The notes under the pieces: generated by a model | The model's database searches: none | Told to the model about the DNA's origin: nothing | Seen by the model: the letters and a program-made list of their open reading frames with translations, nothing else | Position numbers and translations under genes: made by a program | Shown: one piece after another, positions 35,576 through 48,700 of the stretch | How positions within the stretch are numbered: position 1 is the stretch's first letter | Layout: each line of letters opens with the position of its first letter | Assembly: GCA_001692895.1 (NCBI GenBank) | Contig: KV748199.1 | Span: 1,302,001 to 1,366,000, forward strand | From: Cenococcum geophilum 1.58 | Taxonomy: Eukaryota > Ascomycota > Dothideomycetes > Gloniales > Gloniaceae | DNA length: 64,000 nt | Direction: 5' to 3'

Positions 35576-35795
35576 CGCGTTGGGGTACTAAGACCTGCGA
35601 CGCGGCTCGTTTGCGACGGCTTAATGGGGGTGCTATATCGACTAAAACACCTGCTAAGACTTGGTGATAGAAAAGTCAGTAAGAAATAGAGCTTCATATA
35701 TTTTTGAGTGAAAAAAAGTACTGCGCATATTATTATATTTGATTTGTATGAGAATTTGTATACAAAGACGATATTTTAATATGGGAGGCTCTTAG
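35576..35795. other. Little-mutated spacer, nothing recognised
   Basis: About 220 bp of less TA-rich sequence (GTGGAGCGCGTTGGGG..., ...GTATGAGAATTTGTATAC) between the truncated Copia RT and the long inverted repeat. Origin unknown. Confidence 0.4.
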
Positions 35796-36130
35796 GAGTT
35801 CTCCCCACTCCGTGCACGTTCCCACTTAATGCACGGTCTTTCCTCACCAAAATTTGCCTAAATATACCTTTTTATACCACCTATAACTTAATAACCTTTT
35901 AATAGAATTTTATAAAATTTTAAATATAGCTTATTAAATACTAAAACTATAATTTTATATAATTTTATTATAAAATATTATAAAATATATATACTTAAAA
36001 TTAGGTTAAAAAAGTACTTTTTTAGTAAAACTTAGTATTATCAATAATATTATTAATAAAGCTATTATATAGCTAGATTTTATATATATTTATATTTATT
36101 ATATAAATAAGTGTTTTTAATATTTATATA
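35796..36130 (+). repeat. Left long inverted repeat
   Basis: Inverted copy of 42085-42425. Extremely AT-rich beyond the first 80 bp. Confidence 0.8.
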
Positions 36131-36199
36131 GTTTATAAATTATATATTAAGTAAATTATATTAAAATTTAATATAGTTAAAATATATAATAATTCATTG

Positions 36200-39100
36200 C
36201 TTAACATCCGATTTAGATCCCTATTGGGCCCACGCAGACTACTCCTTATTTACATGTGGGGAGAAAACTCTATTTAAGAAAAATAAGAAAACCCCATAAT
36301 CTATCTCCCCGCCTTTTGGGACTCGCCTACTTAGCGCCTACGAGTTACCTATAGTGCTCTACTACCTTACTATTTAACCTCCTTAGGAACCACTGCTGCC
36401 GTAATAAGCCTATAGACGCGCTAGTATTATAAACTTTTACTCTACTACTATAGAGTTACTAGGGGGTACCTGCTGCTTGCCCCCTTGCCTTTTATTACCA
36501 TTTCCCTTATAACCTAGAACTAATTTAGCATATTTTAACTAATAAGCCACTAGGTAACCGCCTTAAGGCCTTTTTATATTAAGAGTAGTATATTATAGTT
36601 CTCTATGCCAGCTACTATAAGCATTATTTCTTAATTAGTGCGTAGGGGGTATAGTAGTATTACGTGTTTTAGTGTCTATCTTAGCTAGCCATATTTATAT
36701 CTTGGGCTACCTACTAGAACACCCACCTAGTAAAGCCAATCTTTTAGTCCTATTACCCCTGTTCTTAAGAGTATTACTATTATATTTTCTGCCTTTATTA
36801 GGCCTTCTTAGAGCCCTTAGGTATTTACCCCCTATAGCGTTAACTATACTATAGCTTAGGTTCGTCTTACCTAAGTTAGCCTCTATACCTTTAACTCCCA
36901 TTTACCTCTCTAGCGTTGGTCTAACTAGTATTACATTATAGTAGATAGTTTCCCGGCGTTCTTATATATTTTACTTTAACTCCTTTCTCTATCTTACTAT
37001 TATCTTTACTAACCTCTTACACGTCTCCCTTCCTCCTTTATATAGGCCTGGGCCTTAAAGTAATACTATTCTTTTTTTACTTTCTTTACCTATTTCTCTA
37101 ATATCTCTTCCCTACTTTAGGGTTATTAGTTTATTCTCCTATAGGGCACCCTAGGGTTCCTCCATAGTTTACTTAGGCGTATCTTAATATACTTTATAAT
37201 ATTAAAGTTGCGTTTATTTTATGTTCTTTATATTGCAGTAGCTTTAATATATAACTATAGGGGGGGAATATTAGATTCCTTCTTAAGCAGTGCTATAGCC
37301 GTTCGCTTATACCCACCTATAATACTTTAAAGGCAGGCTATTTAGACCTTTTAAAGTAGTTTAAGGAGTAATTTTAGGGGGCCCTTTTTAGTTTCTCTAA
37401 TGGCCCAAATACTGGATCTATATATTATAGTTGGCCGGACGACTGCTATATATAGTAGGCGTAACCTCTAGAAGTATAGACCCTATATAGAATTAACAAT
37501 CCTAGATAAAGCGATAAACTATACTTAGCCTTTATAGGCCGCTTACGCCGTATATACGCTCTACTAGAGCTTACTATCTACCCATACTCCTAGTACCCTT
37601 AGGCCCTAAACTAGTTAACCCCTAAAGCCTTAGATGCGAATTATATACTAAAGATTTACAGATTAGTTGCGTTTTCTTATAAAATAGATTAGCTAGTATT
37701 TCTTTAGTAAGAATTAGACTCTATAACGTCTTACCTATTCTATATAAGTATTATAGGCTTTCTCTAGTGTTCTATAATTCTTTACGGCTATTAGCCCGTA
37801 TATAATTAGGTTTATATCATTAATAAAGCCTATCCCCTAGGTCGCCCCTTCCTTAAAGAAATTAAGCAGGTTGCTTATAAAGAAAAGGAAAAGTATAGGC
37901 AAGAGGGGTAATCCTTATGGTATTTCTGTTATAACTATAATAGGGGGGCTCCAGTATCTGCTAAAGACCAGTAATGTTTCTTTCTGGCCTATAAACCCTT
38001 AGATAAATTATATAATCTATTCTAAAAAGCCCTTTACCCTAAGGATATACAGGAGACGCTTATAGGGTATATTATTATAGGCACCACTAATATCTAGGCT
38101 AAGTATTAATACTATAAAGTCCTTTCATATCGCCCATGTAGATTTAATGGTAGCAGTAAGTAGCGTAAGTGCTAATAGTGTTAAGCGGTTCTTTCTTACC
38201 CCTATTTAGCTTTATGGTAATAGGGCGTATTCCTCTACTATATCTACTATATATTCCGCTATTACCCTTTCTAAGATCTTGCTAAGGGTATTTTCTAAGG
38301 CAATAGGGCGGTAGCTTCCTAGGATTAAGTAATCTGCTTTACCTTCTTTTTATAAGATAACCGTCATTATAGATCTTCTAAGTCGCGGGTAGTAGCCTAT
38401 AGTAAAGCATGCTCTGGCTACATCTGCAAGCCAAGGTACTATAAGTGGCCTATAGGTTTTTAGGGCCTTATTTGGAATCCCATTTAATCCTAGTACTATA
38501 TTGTTTAAAAGGCGGCTAATAGTTCTAGCCATTTCCTCTATTATTATATCGCTGTCGACCTACAGGCGAGTTACCGGTATTTCGCCCGTAATATTACTAA
38601 GGTCTACTAGAGCTAGTTAGGGGAAGAACCTTTCTATAAGGATCTTTACCTTCTTATTATTGTCGTTTATGGCCTATAATTCTCCTGCTCTTTATAGGGG
38701 TAGTAAGTATAGGTTTTCTACTAGGTGCCCTGCCTTTTTCTTTACCTATTTTGCTATAGCCTAAAGGCCCTTATTATAGGGGAGGCTTGGGTTAAATGTA
38801 TACTTATTTATAAACCGTCTCTAGTTATTCCTTGCTTCTTTTTTTAGGGTATTCTTTAGCTAGTTTCTTGTATCTTTATATTATCTCTTGTCTTTAGGGT
38901 CGTAGCTGCTTATATATTTCCTTCTTACTTATTATTAGCTAGCAACTAGAACTATATATTATGTAGACTATGCGTGTTGCGTATAGGGGCCCGGTTTTAA
39001 GATTAGGCAGTACTCTTTTAGCCTATTTTTAATTACTGCCTAAATCCTTTCTAGTCTTTAGTTAATTTCCTTAGGGGTAGCCAATAAGCCTCGCTTATTT

Positions 39101-41740
39101 GGTATTAGGTAGATTTCTTCTAGGTCTTAGAGTTATTATTTAACTATATTAAGGAAACTGTTTATCTTAAGCTTCCTTATTGCGTATCTTTTTCTATTTA
39201 ATTGCGCTTTAGTATCTAGGTCTAGCTATATCTAAATAGGGATATAGTCTAGGGTAAGTGCCTATTCTTCTTTAGGGTTATACCTTTTAAGTCTTTAATA
39301 TAGGCCTTCGTCTATAAATGTGAGGTCAATTATACTTCTAGCGGTGCCTTATTGCCATGTAATTGCTCCTAGGGGGGTAGCTAGCTTAAGGCCCCAGATA
39401 TCTATAGCTCTTAGTAGACACTTTAACTGTTAATCTATAGCAATATAGATACCCCCCCACTATAGGTGGTGGAGGTTTATATCTCCTAATAGGATAGACT
39501 CTATACCTTCGGTTTTTAATAAGCTTATTACCGATATAATATTCTCTATTTATAGGACCCCTTTAACCCTAGGGTTATACACATTAATAATTTATACCGG
39601 TCCCCTATATATTTAGATTATTATAACTATAATATTTAAGTTAACTGCCTGCCATAACTATAAGAACAGGTTAATAGCCTTACTAATTATAAAGTATACG
39701 CGTATAGCTGCTTTTGGTTCGTATAGAAGCTAAAATCCTTAGGGGCAGTATATTAATTATATAAAGGTATTATAATACGGCTCTTGTATAGTAAGGATAT
39801 AGTATTTCTCTAGGTCTAGACTGTCTAGTAGGGGCCTTACAAGGCGGTGGTTTATATTGCCGTAGTTATATTATATAATAGATAGGTGGCGGACCCCTGG
39901 TAAGGGTCCTTCAACTCTCCTTTATTCCTCACTTCTTCTATTTCTACTTTCTCTAGAATATTTGGAGCTTCTATCTCTTATATCTATACCCTAGTTACTA
40001 CTTATTTTATATAGAGCTTTCTATTCCCGTGTCTTATATTTCTATTAGCGCTTCTATATCTAAATCTGTTATTATTACCGGTTCTTCCCCTATTCTTACT
40101 AGTCGGCTATATACTCTTTATAGGTTGGCTACAAATATTATATTTGCCGCATTAAGTCTAATTCTTAATTATCCTAGTTTTAAGCCTACTATTGCTGTCT
40201 ATAGGGGTCTTCCTATAGGGCGTCCTCTCCCTTATGTCCCCTGTAACCCTTATGTCCCTAATTAGTTTAGTAATATCGCGCGGCGTCGCTTCTGGCCTAT
40301 TAAGGCTTAAAATGGCTAGCCTAGCCCTCTAGTATTAAAGGTAGGAAACGCTAGGAAGGCACCTACGTCCCTCTAGCTTATTGCCTATTATTTCTATTTA
40401 TATAACCTAGTGTATAGTTATTCCTATAGCTATTAAGCCCTTACCTTCCGTCTCCTATATTTAATACAGTCTTCTCTCTTCTACGCCTTATATATGCTTT
40501 AGTGGCAGTTCGCGCATTTTATTTAGTCTTAATTTAGGTAATATCTTGTATTATAGGGGCCTGTATAGTGGCCGCAGCACACTTATACTGCGTATATAGA
40601 TTAGGTATGTCCCTATTATATATAGCGATAGTATTATTTTAGGCGTAGTCTGTAGTTATAGAGCCTTATATTATATATAAGGCCATTTATAATTATTCCT
40701 TTTTAGATAAAAAGTTTTTATATTCCTGGTGTATATGTGCTAACGATAAGGGAACTATATATTCGTCCAGTGTCTCCCTAGTAAGTCTCCGGCGACCCTT
40801 ATGTCCTCTTATTATTCTTATTATATACTTAGTTTACATTTTCCTATTAAAGCTATTAGATTTGGGTGATTTCGAGTCCTAGTATAAGGCGTTCCATTTA
40901 TCTTACTATCTCCTATATAATTGCTATATTATCCGCCTAGCGTCCATTTTTTACCCTAAGGCTTATAGGAACCATTAAAACTTTAACTAGGTAATCCTTA
41001 CGGAGTACTTTTATACCAATACGTTCTCCTAGCCTATTCCCTACCCTTACGGCTTATTCCTTTACCTATTAGTCCTTTAGGGTAACTTTAATATCTCCGC
41101 TCTTAAGGTGTCGGACTATAATAGTATTATAAACCTCTTTATATATCTTTATAAGGACTTCTATTTCTAATTATCCCCTAAGCCCCTCTACTTATTCCGT
41201 ATTTAGTTATATTATAATTATATACCCAGTTATTAACTTAAGGGGGGTAGGTTCCCTATACTGTAAAAGCGTAGCTATAGTAGCCTAGGTACAGTTTACT
41301 GGTAAAGGGGGGTTATACTTATTTTAATTTTGCTTAGCCGTTAGAGGATTTAATTAAGGGTTTGCTAGAGGGGCGCCTAAGGTTTGCTAAACTAGCGGAG
41401 CCATTCTACTAGCTATATTAGTTCGTTATAGCTAACGGTTACTCCCCTATAATTTTAGATACTAGACACGTTTAATAGGCTTTATATTTTATTAGATACC
41501 TTTTTAATAAAAGTATTTCCGCTTTATAGTGTGATATTTACCTATCTTTATTGTGGAGGGCTATTACTAGGCGTAGTTCTAGCGGTCGCGCGCGAGTATA
41601 AGCCACCGTCGTTTAACATGTGCCTCCCCTGCGATGTATACATCTTAGGGGGATTCTCTAGGTGTTTTTTAGGGTTCTTTTGGTTGGTTTTAGTCTTTTT
41701 AAGCCGGGTGCAGCAAGAGCTCCTTTTTTTTGTTAGTTAA
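36200..41740 (-). mobile_element. Tad-like LINE (non-LTR retrotransposon), RIP-degraded
   Basis: Minus-strand ORF2 contains the end of an endonuclease domain near 39170-39520 (NLHHLxWGG; GTARSIIDLTFIDEGL), an RT with NGIPNKALKTYRPLIVPWL at about 38400-38500 and the catalytic box FVDD reading FIND near 37811-37832, then further pol towards 36300. ORF1 should lie at 40000-41350, and a less mutated 5' leader at 41530-41735. The 3' end is around 36190-36300. Stops and Asp-to-Asn changes show it is dead. Confidence 0.8.
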
Positions 41741-42084
41741 AATATATATATTTATATTATAAATAGAGTTTTAATATAATAAATTAAAGCCATAAAATAC
41801 TTTACTATAAGTAAAATTAAGTATAAAAAATANAATTAAGCTTATTATTATATCTAATATAAAAATTGAANTTTTTTAGTATGGATAAAAAGTAAGCTTC
41901 TTTATTTTATATTATAACCAACAATATTTTTAAAATTTTATTTTATAAATGCTTTTACCTTTTATATAATAAGCTATATTAAAATTTTTATATTAATTGC
42001 TATTATAGTGATTAAGTTATAAGCATTTTAAAAAAATTCTATAAATTTTTTTCCAGAACTATATACAAGCTAACTATAAATATA

Positions 42085-42425
42085 AGCCGGTTACCTATAT
42101 ATCAAAAAAGCTTGTTTATATCATAAATATAGACATATATAAAATCTAGCTATATAATGGCCTTATTATTAATATTATTATTAATATTAAGTTTTATTAA
42201 AAAAGTACTTTTTTAACCTAACTTTAAGTATATATATTTTATAATATATTATAATATTTTTATATAAAATTATAGTTTTAGTATTTGATAAGCTATATTT
42301 AAAATTTTATAAAATTCTATTAAAAGGTTATTAAGTTATAGGTGGTATAAAAAGGTGTATTTGGGCAAATTTTGGTGAGGAAAACCGTGCATTGAGTGGG
42401 ACCGTGCACAGAGGGGGGAGAACCC
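42085..42425 (-). repeat. Right long inverted repeat
   Basis: Inverted copy of 35796-36130. The outermost bases read GAGGGGGGAGAACCC. Confidence 0.8.
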
Positions 42426-42454
42426 GTATCTGGAAGTGAGTTGCGGTCGATAAG

Positions 42455-42970
42455 AAAACCATAATAAACGGCTCTGCGTCGTCTTTATAAACGGCCCTGT
42501 ATTGTCTTTACGAACGGCCCTGTATTGTCTCTACGACGGCTTTACATTGTCTCTATAACGGCTTTACTACTACCTATACAATCGTCCATACAATTATCTG
42601 TACTATTGACTCTGTATCGGCTCTACGAACGGCCCTGTATTGTCTTTACGAACGGCCCTACAAATAGCTCTGTATCGTCTCTACAAACAGCTCTATGAAC
42701 AGCTCTACATTGTCTCTATAAATGACCCTACGAACGGCTCTACGACGGCTCTGCATCGTCTCTATGAACGGCCTTACGAGCGACCCTATGACGGCCCCGT
42801 AACGGCTCTATGACAGCTTTACAAACGACCCTACGAACGGCTCTATAGCTGCTCTACTAACGGCTCTATAACGGCTCTATAACGGCTTTACAAACAGCTA
42901 TATAAACAGCTTTACGAAACAGCTTTACTATCGCCTATATAATCGTCCGTATAAATGGCTCTCTAACGGC
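42455..42970. repeat. Degenerate minisatellite, ACGGCTCTACGA type
   Basis: Around 35 variable units built from ACGGCYCTRYR and GTCTCTACGA/GTCTTTACGA words fill this stretch. No open frame of note. Confidence 0.75.
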
Positions 42971-43254
42971 TTAGGGGGAGCTATATACGGAGCTCTGTTT
43001 AGAAACTGTTATATGCGTATACTATATATATATAACCACACGTATATAACCACGTGTATACAACTACTATATATATAACCACCGCGTATATAACCCTTAT
43101 TACTACCACTACTTTATAGATCTCCCCCTTAACCGCTTATTTTGTGACCGTTGTTATTACCTTAGGTCTATTTTTAAATACCCCTTTAATTCTAATAGTC
43201 TCCACTATATTATATATATTTACTGCTAGTATAGGCAGAAGGAGAGGAAGGAGA

Positions 43255-43445
43255 AGAAGTAGGCCTAATAGCCTCTATAATAGCCTCCGCAGTAGTCTCC
43301 GTAGTAGTCTCCGCAATAGCCTCTACAATAGCCTCCGTAATAGCCTCCGCAACAGCCTCCGTAATAGCCTTTACAGTAGTCTTCGTAGTAGCCTCCGTAG
43401 TAGTCTTTATAGCAGCCTCCGTAGCAGCCTCTAGAGTAGTCTCTA
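43255..43445. repeat. 12-bp minisatellite (AGCCTCCGTAAT type)
   Basis: About 15 tandem 12-bp units such as AGCCTCCGTAAT / AGTCTCCGTAGT. Because 12 is a multiple of three, the array stays open and would read as SLRNSLRS repeats, which I do not take as a gene. Confidence 0.8.
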
Positions 43446-44630
43446 CGCTATTGCTCTAGTTATAATTAGCTGCGCCAACCTTTCTAATTTAGTTAGTTTA
43501 AAACTTGCGAGATCTGCCTTATAAATAAGAAAGCTTTACGTAAAAGGTCTAAGTAGACGCAATTATATAGGCTATAAAATTAGCGCCGGCCTTTATTACG
43601 GGAGTTAGCATAAATATATTTATAGTAATGGGTATAGTAGGCTAGTAAAGAGGAGGTTTATATTACGGCACGGATATCTAAGGGCTAGGAACCGCTTAAT
43701 TGGTTTAAGCGGCGGCTATTAACTATAGATAATTACCTTTAGGAGATTAAGCTATAGAAGCAGCTATAATAAGAGGAGTAGTATAAACAGTATAAGTAAT
43801 AATAGGTATAACAACAGGTGTAGCGGCGGTAGCTTTATTAGTAGTAGGTATATAAGTACCAGCGGGTATAGGCTATATAGCAGGTATAGAGGTAGGAGTA
43901 GTAGTAATAAGAGCGAGAGCGGCGGCAGTAGCAGGGGGAGGAGGAGGAGGAGGAGGAGCTAGGTAGTGGCGACTGGGATAATAACGGCTGGAATAGTCGT
44001 TGGCAGCCTAGATGGTAGCTAGAGTATTAGTAAGAGCAGGAAACGAAGCAGTAGGAGCAGTAGTAGAGTTAGCAGTAGCGGCAGCGGCAGTAGTGGCGGT
44101 AGTGGCAGTGGTAGTAGTGGTGGTAGTAGTGGTAGTAGTGGCAGTAGTGGCAGTAGTAGCAGCGGTAGCAGTAGTAGTAGTACTGGTAGTAGTAGGGTAG
44201 TAGGGCAGCAGTAGGGCAGTAGTAGGGCAGTAGGGTAGTAAGGCAGCTACTTAGTTTTTAAAAGGACTTCGTTTTAAAAGGCCAAAAGCCCGCCGTAGGT
44301 GTAAGAATTCTATTAAATTTACCTAAGGAACTAAATTGCAGGCTATAAGTTAGCAATTTAAAATTTTCCTTAAAAAATTTAACGGAATTCTCGTCTTATA
44401 TATACTGAATTAATTTTAAGCGAGACTTTAAATTGGTTTAAAAATAAGGTTTAATTAGTTAGAATTTATTAGGTCATATATAGGGACCGTACTACCCTAT
44501 TAAATCGCGACCAATACTTATATTTGCGATGCACCCTATAATAGTAAGTAAATAAAATTTCTATTTAAATAGATTTATAGAGCTTATAAAGCGCTTTAAA
44601 ATTATACTACTTTTATTTAAATATCCTAAG
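43446..44630. other. Trinucleotide-rich spacer before family B copy 2
   Basis: 43800-44245 is rich in GTA/GTG/GCA triplets and GGA runs, ending in GTAGTAGGGCAGTAGGG. 44246-44630 is AT-rich and non-coding with AAAAGCCCGCC near 44284. No gene seen. The last five bases CTAAG are the target duplication of the next element. Confidence 0.6.
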
Positions 44631-45092
44631 TGTAATGGAACCTTATAGCAGGTACTACGGTAGGCTCGTTATTGGGCTAGGTGTGTAGGTAATGCAAAGT
44701 TAAAGTCAACAACGTAAATAATAACTGGTAGAGTGGTTGCCTAATAGATTAACTTTAATTATATTCTGAGAATTACTATAAGGAAGGAACTATCTAGGTA
44801 GGGACTAAGGGTCCTTAAATACATAACTATACTTTTATAAAACCCTTCTTATATATAATATACGTATACTCTATCTACTTTATAATAGATTATATAGATT
44901 ATATAGATTATATAGATTATATAGATTATATAGATTATATAGATTATATAGATTACGTTATATAACCTTAGTTACTATTCCTTATTATATAACTCTATTA
45001 GCTCTATTCTAGACTATATTTAAATTAACTAACTAGCTTTTTCTAACTCCTCTTTAAGTAGTTATAATATTATACTTAAAGCGTCCGTAACA
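44631..45092 (-). repeat. 3' LTR, family B copy 2
   Basis: 462 bp, longer than the other three family B LTRs because of a local expansion of the 10-bp unit TATAGATTAT (about seven or eight copies, 44887-44955) where the others have two or three units. Confidence 0.93.
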
Positions 45093-45599
45093 CTATCTCC
45101 TTTTTCTTTATCTTTATCCTTAAAGATTCCTAATATCTCTAAGTTATTTACAGAGGTATAATATCTGTTTAATTAATTTAGTTAATATTATTGCCTATTA
45201 TACCTAAAGCAATTTCTTCTTCTTTAACTGCTTGTTGTGCTCGCACTATTACTGCGATACTGTCCCTTAGTGAGATTATACTATCTCCATATTCTCGCTG
45301 TTTAAAAGAGGGGTTAGTTTACGTTATATTAGCGAGTCCATCTTTATAATAACTATCCTCTTATTTAAAGTATACTAAAGTAAATATTTATTTGTCCTAT
45401 AACGTTCGCTCTATTTCTAATACTAAATATATATAACCTATTATCCTTAATAGTCGTCTAGTTCCCTAATTAATTTATCTTAGGGTTTTATATTTAATCT
45501 GCTGCTATATAGCTAGATAATAAACTATTTATTACTCTAGTAGAGTTATACTATTCCTATAATATAGAACGGGAGGCTGCTAATACTTAGTAACGGGCC

Positions 45600-48500
45600 C
45601 TTAAGTCTCATCTTACGGCGTCCGCTTAGTTAATCCGTCTTAAGAAGGTTTATAAGAAGGTCTATTTTAAGGAGTAAAAGCTTATAGAATAGGGTCTATA
45701 GGAACTTAGTAATAAAAGAATAGATTCTTTTTTAGCTAAAAAGGAAATAGATCTAAATAGTTTGGCAACTGCTCTTCTTAGGTCCCCCTTAGGTAACTTA
45801 TTCTTTAGCGATCCCTCTTTATTAATACTACCTAACCTAATCTCTTCCGATACTCCTATACCTTTTCTATAACATTTTTTTAAATTTCCTAATAGTTCCT
45901 AGGTAGTCTTATTATAGCCTATCCACTTAACCTTATACTATATTTTATTATTAACGTCCTTATAACTAACGATCTTTAAAACTTACTATTTGTTTTCTTT
46001 TTATCCTCTATATATATCTGCTTTATAAACTAATGGTTTAATATTCCTATATACTAGCTCTAGTATTGCGATATATTATATAGGGTAGATCTTTATTTTA
46101 GCTAGTAGGTTTAACTTAAATATAACCAGTAAAATTTTCTACTTAAATTTAAAGGGTCCTAGTCTAATATGGTCTAACTTCTTACTTAATTATTAACTTT
46201 TAAAATTTTTATATAGTAGCCATACTTTATCTCCCTCCTTAAGATCTAGTCCCTTAGATCTCTTAGCATTATAGTACTTTTTTATTCTCTCTTATACTTT
46301 CTTTACTAATTCTATAAGGTCTATATAAAGATTTATTAGTGTCTTTATTCTTTCCTTAGCTATACTACTTATTTTCTTTACTTATTATAGTAATAATAAT
46401 ATTCTTAGCTTATATCCGTAATTTGCCTTAAATAGTAATATACCTATTTCTTCTTAAGGTATTGCGTTGTATATAAACTATATAATTAGTAATAACAATC
46501 CCTAATTATTCTATACGTGATTAATATAATACCTTAGATACTATTCTAGTATCTAATTTAGTCTTTCTATTTAACCGTCTATCTGTAAATAATATACAGT
46601 AAAAGTTGCTACTTAAACTCCTTACTCCGCTAAGAATACTTTCTAGAATACTGCTATAAATCTTAAATCTCTATCCAATATAATTTTACTTAGTGCTTTA
46701 TATCTTATAAACACTTCTTTAATATAGATTTTAGCGATATCTTTTGCTAAGATTTCTTCGGTATATACTATAAAGTATCCCTACTTTATAAGCTTATCTA
46801 CTATTACTAAGATCACGTTATAATCTTATCTAGTAATAGGATCTTTTAATTTTAGTAACTTAATAATAAAGTCCTATAATATAACCTCCTATAGTCTCTC
46901 TAGTATTTTAATAGGTTATAGCCCTCTATATAGCTTATACCTTATTAGTTTATTTCTTTAGTAATTTAGATATTTCTTTATAACTTTTCGCGCTAAACCC
47001 TAAATTCTATTAATAATATACTCCTCCTAGAGTCTTAATACTAAGCCTATAGCTCCGTTATATCCTTAAGTTAATTCTTTATAGAATTCTTCCATAAATT
47101 GTTCTACTATGCTTCTTAAGATATACTTTACTTCCTAGTTTTTATATATATCCATCTATAGATCTTCTAGCTATATTTCTAAAATTCTTTATACCTAAAG
47201 GCTTTTTAGTATCTTATAGACTCTATCTAGTTTTTCTTAAGTTATTATAATCTTTAGATAATTATACCTAATTAATCCATCTATATCTTTTCGTAGTAAA
47301 GCCCCTAATAGCTTCTTATTATTTTATAGTTTAGCCTTTTAACTTAAAGCGTTTGCTTATATATTGTCTATACCCTTAGTATACTAAATCTTAAAATAGT
47401 ATTCTATAAGCATCTCTACCTATCTAACTTATCTTTAGTTAAGTTCCTTTGTTATTAGAAATCCTATTAGGTTTTTATAATCCGTTTTAACTATAAATAG
47501 TTTCTTTATACCTTATAAAAATACTTTTTATTTCTTTAGTGCTGTAACTATACCTAATAACTCCTTATTATAAATGTTATAGTTTAACTCTAGTAGTATT
47601 ATCTTCCTACTATAGTATACTACTAGGTGCTATCTATTTTAATATTTCTATATAAAGTATACCCCTAGTATAAAGTCTAATATATCTATTTTTATAACCG
47701 TCTCTAGTCCTAGTTAATAGATTTTAAGAACTAGCTCTTAAGTAAACAACTTTTTAACTTTTTTAAACAATTTCTACTGTTCCTCTCCCTATACCTATAG
47801 TTCTTCTTTCTTCGTTAATCGCGTAAATAGTTTAATATCTTTTAACTATTACGCTATAAACCTTTTATAGTAATTGTAAAACCCTAGGAACAATCTTAAC
47901 TATATAACATTCTTTAGTTTTTACTAATTTACTATAGCCTTAATCTTTTTTAGATCTATGCTAAGTTGGCCTAGTTTAATAATAAATCTAATAAAATTGG
48001 TCTTCCTAGTAAAGAACTCGTATTTCTTAATTGCTACTAGCATCTATTCTTCTTATAGTCTCCTTAAAACCTATTTAATATATTCCCCTTATTCTTCCTT
48101 AGTTATTAAGTAGATAATAATATTGTTAAGATATACCATAATAAATTTATCTAAGTATTCTCCTAATATATTATTAATACACTTTTAGAACGTTACTAGT
48201 GCGTTTATAAGCCTAAATTGTATAACTAATAGTTTATATAGTCCTTCCTTTAACCTAAAGGCTGCCTTTTATTTATTGCCTTCCTTAATTCTAATCTAAT
48301 AATACGCCCATCTTAGATCTATCTTCGTAAAGATTTACGCGTTGCCTATCCTATCTTANATTTCGCTAATTAAGGGTAAAGGATACCTATCCTTCCTAGT
48401 GATGCTATTTAATTGTTTATAGTTGATATACAGCCTTAATTTACTATTCTTTTTTAGTATAAACAGTACTGGATACCCCGCTGATAACTGCAATAGTCTA

Positions 48501-48700
48501 ATATATCCCTTTTGTAGGTTTTTCTAAATAAACTCTTTTAATACTCTGCCTTTTTCTTTAGTAAGCTTATAGATTAAAAAGAACCTTAGACTTATTCCTG
48601 GTTTTAATTCTATCTTATAGTCCTATACTATATACTTTAATAGCTTCTTACTTTCTAGTGACTATAGTTTCTTGCCATACTTATAGTATCTCTTTAGTAT
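45600..48700 (-). pseudogene. Pol (integrase, RNase H, RT) of family B copy 2
   Basis: Aligns on the minus strand with the pol of copy 1, including the RT catalytic region near 48110-48150, where the two Asp again read Asn. Stops throughout. Confidence 0.8.

Larger units (their letters stand above)
35796..42425. mobile_element. 6.6-kb unit with about 330-bp terminal inverted repeats, containing a LINE
   Basis: The left arm (35796-36130) and right arm (42085-42425) are inverted copies; both outer ends have GTTCTCCCC, CCGTGCACG and AATGCACGGT (compared on the same strand), and the inner part includes AAAAAAGTACTTTTTT and TATATAGCTAGATTTTATAT. Between them lies a minus-strand LINE. The simplest reading is a non-autonomous foldback or TIR element of about 1 kb into which the LINE inserted. 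No transposase was recognised. Target duplication unclear. Confidence 0.7.

Noticed and set aside
36672-36901. Short open frames on both strands
   Set aside because: They are shadows within the degraded LINE pol.
41531-41740. 69-codon plus-strand frame in less mutated DNA
   Set aside because: Opposite to the LINE leader; hydrophobic and low complexity, no support as a gene.
43144-43434. Open frame encoding SLRNSLRS repeats
   Set aside because: Produced by a 12-bp minisatellite; period divisible by three keeps it open without selection.
44012-44200. Open frame encoding a valine/alanine repeat
   Set aside because: Translation of GTA/GTG/GCA triplet array.
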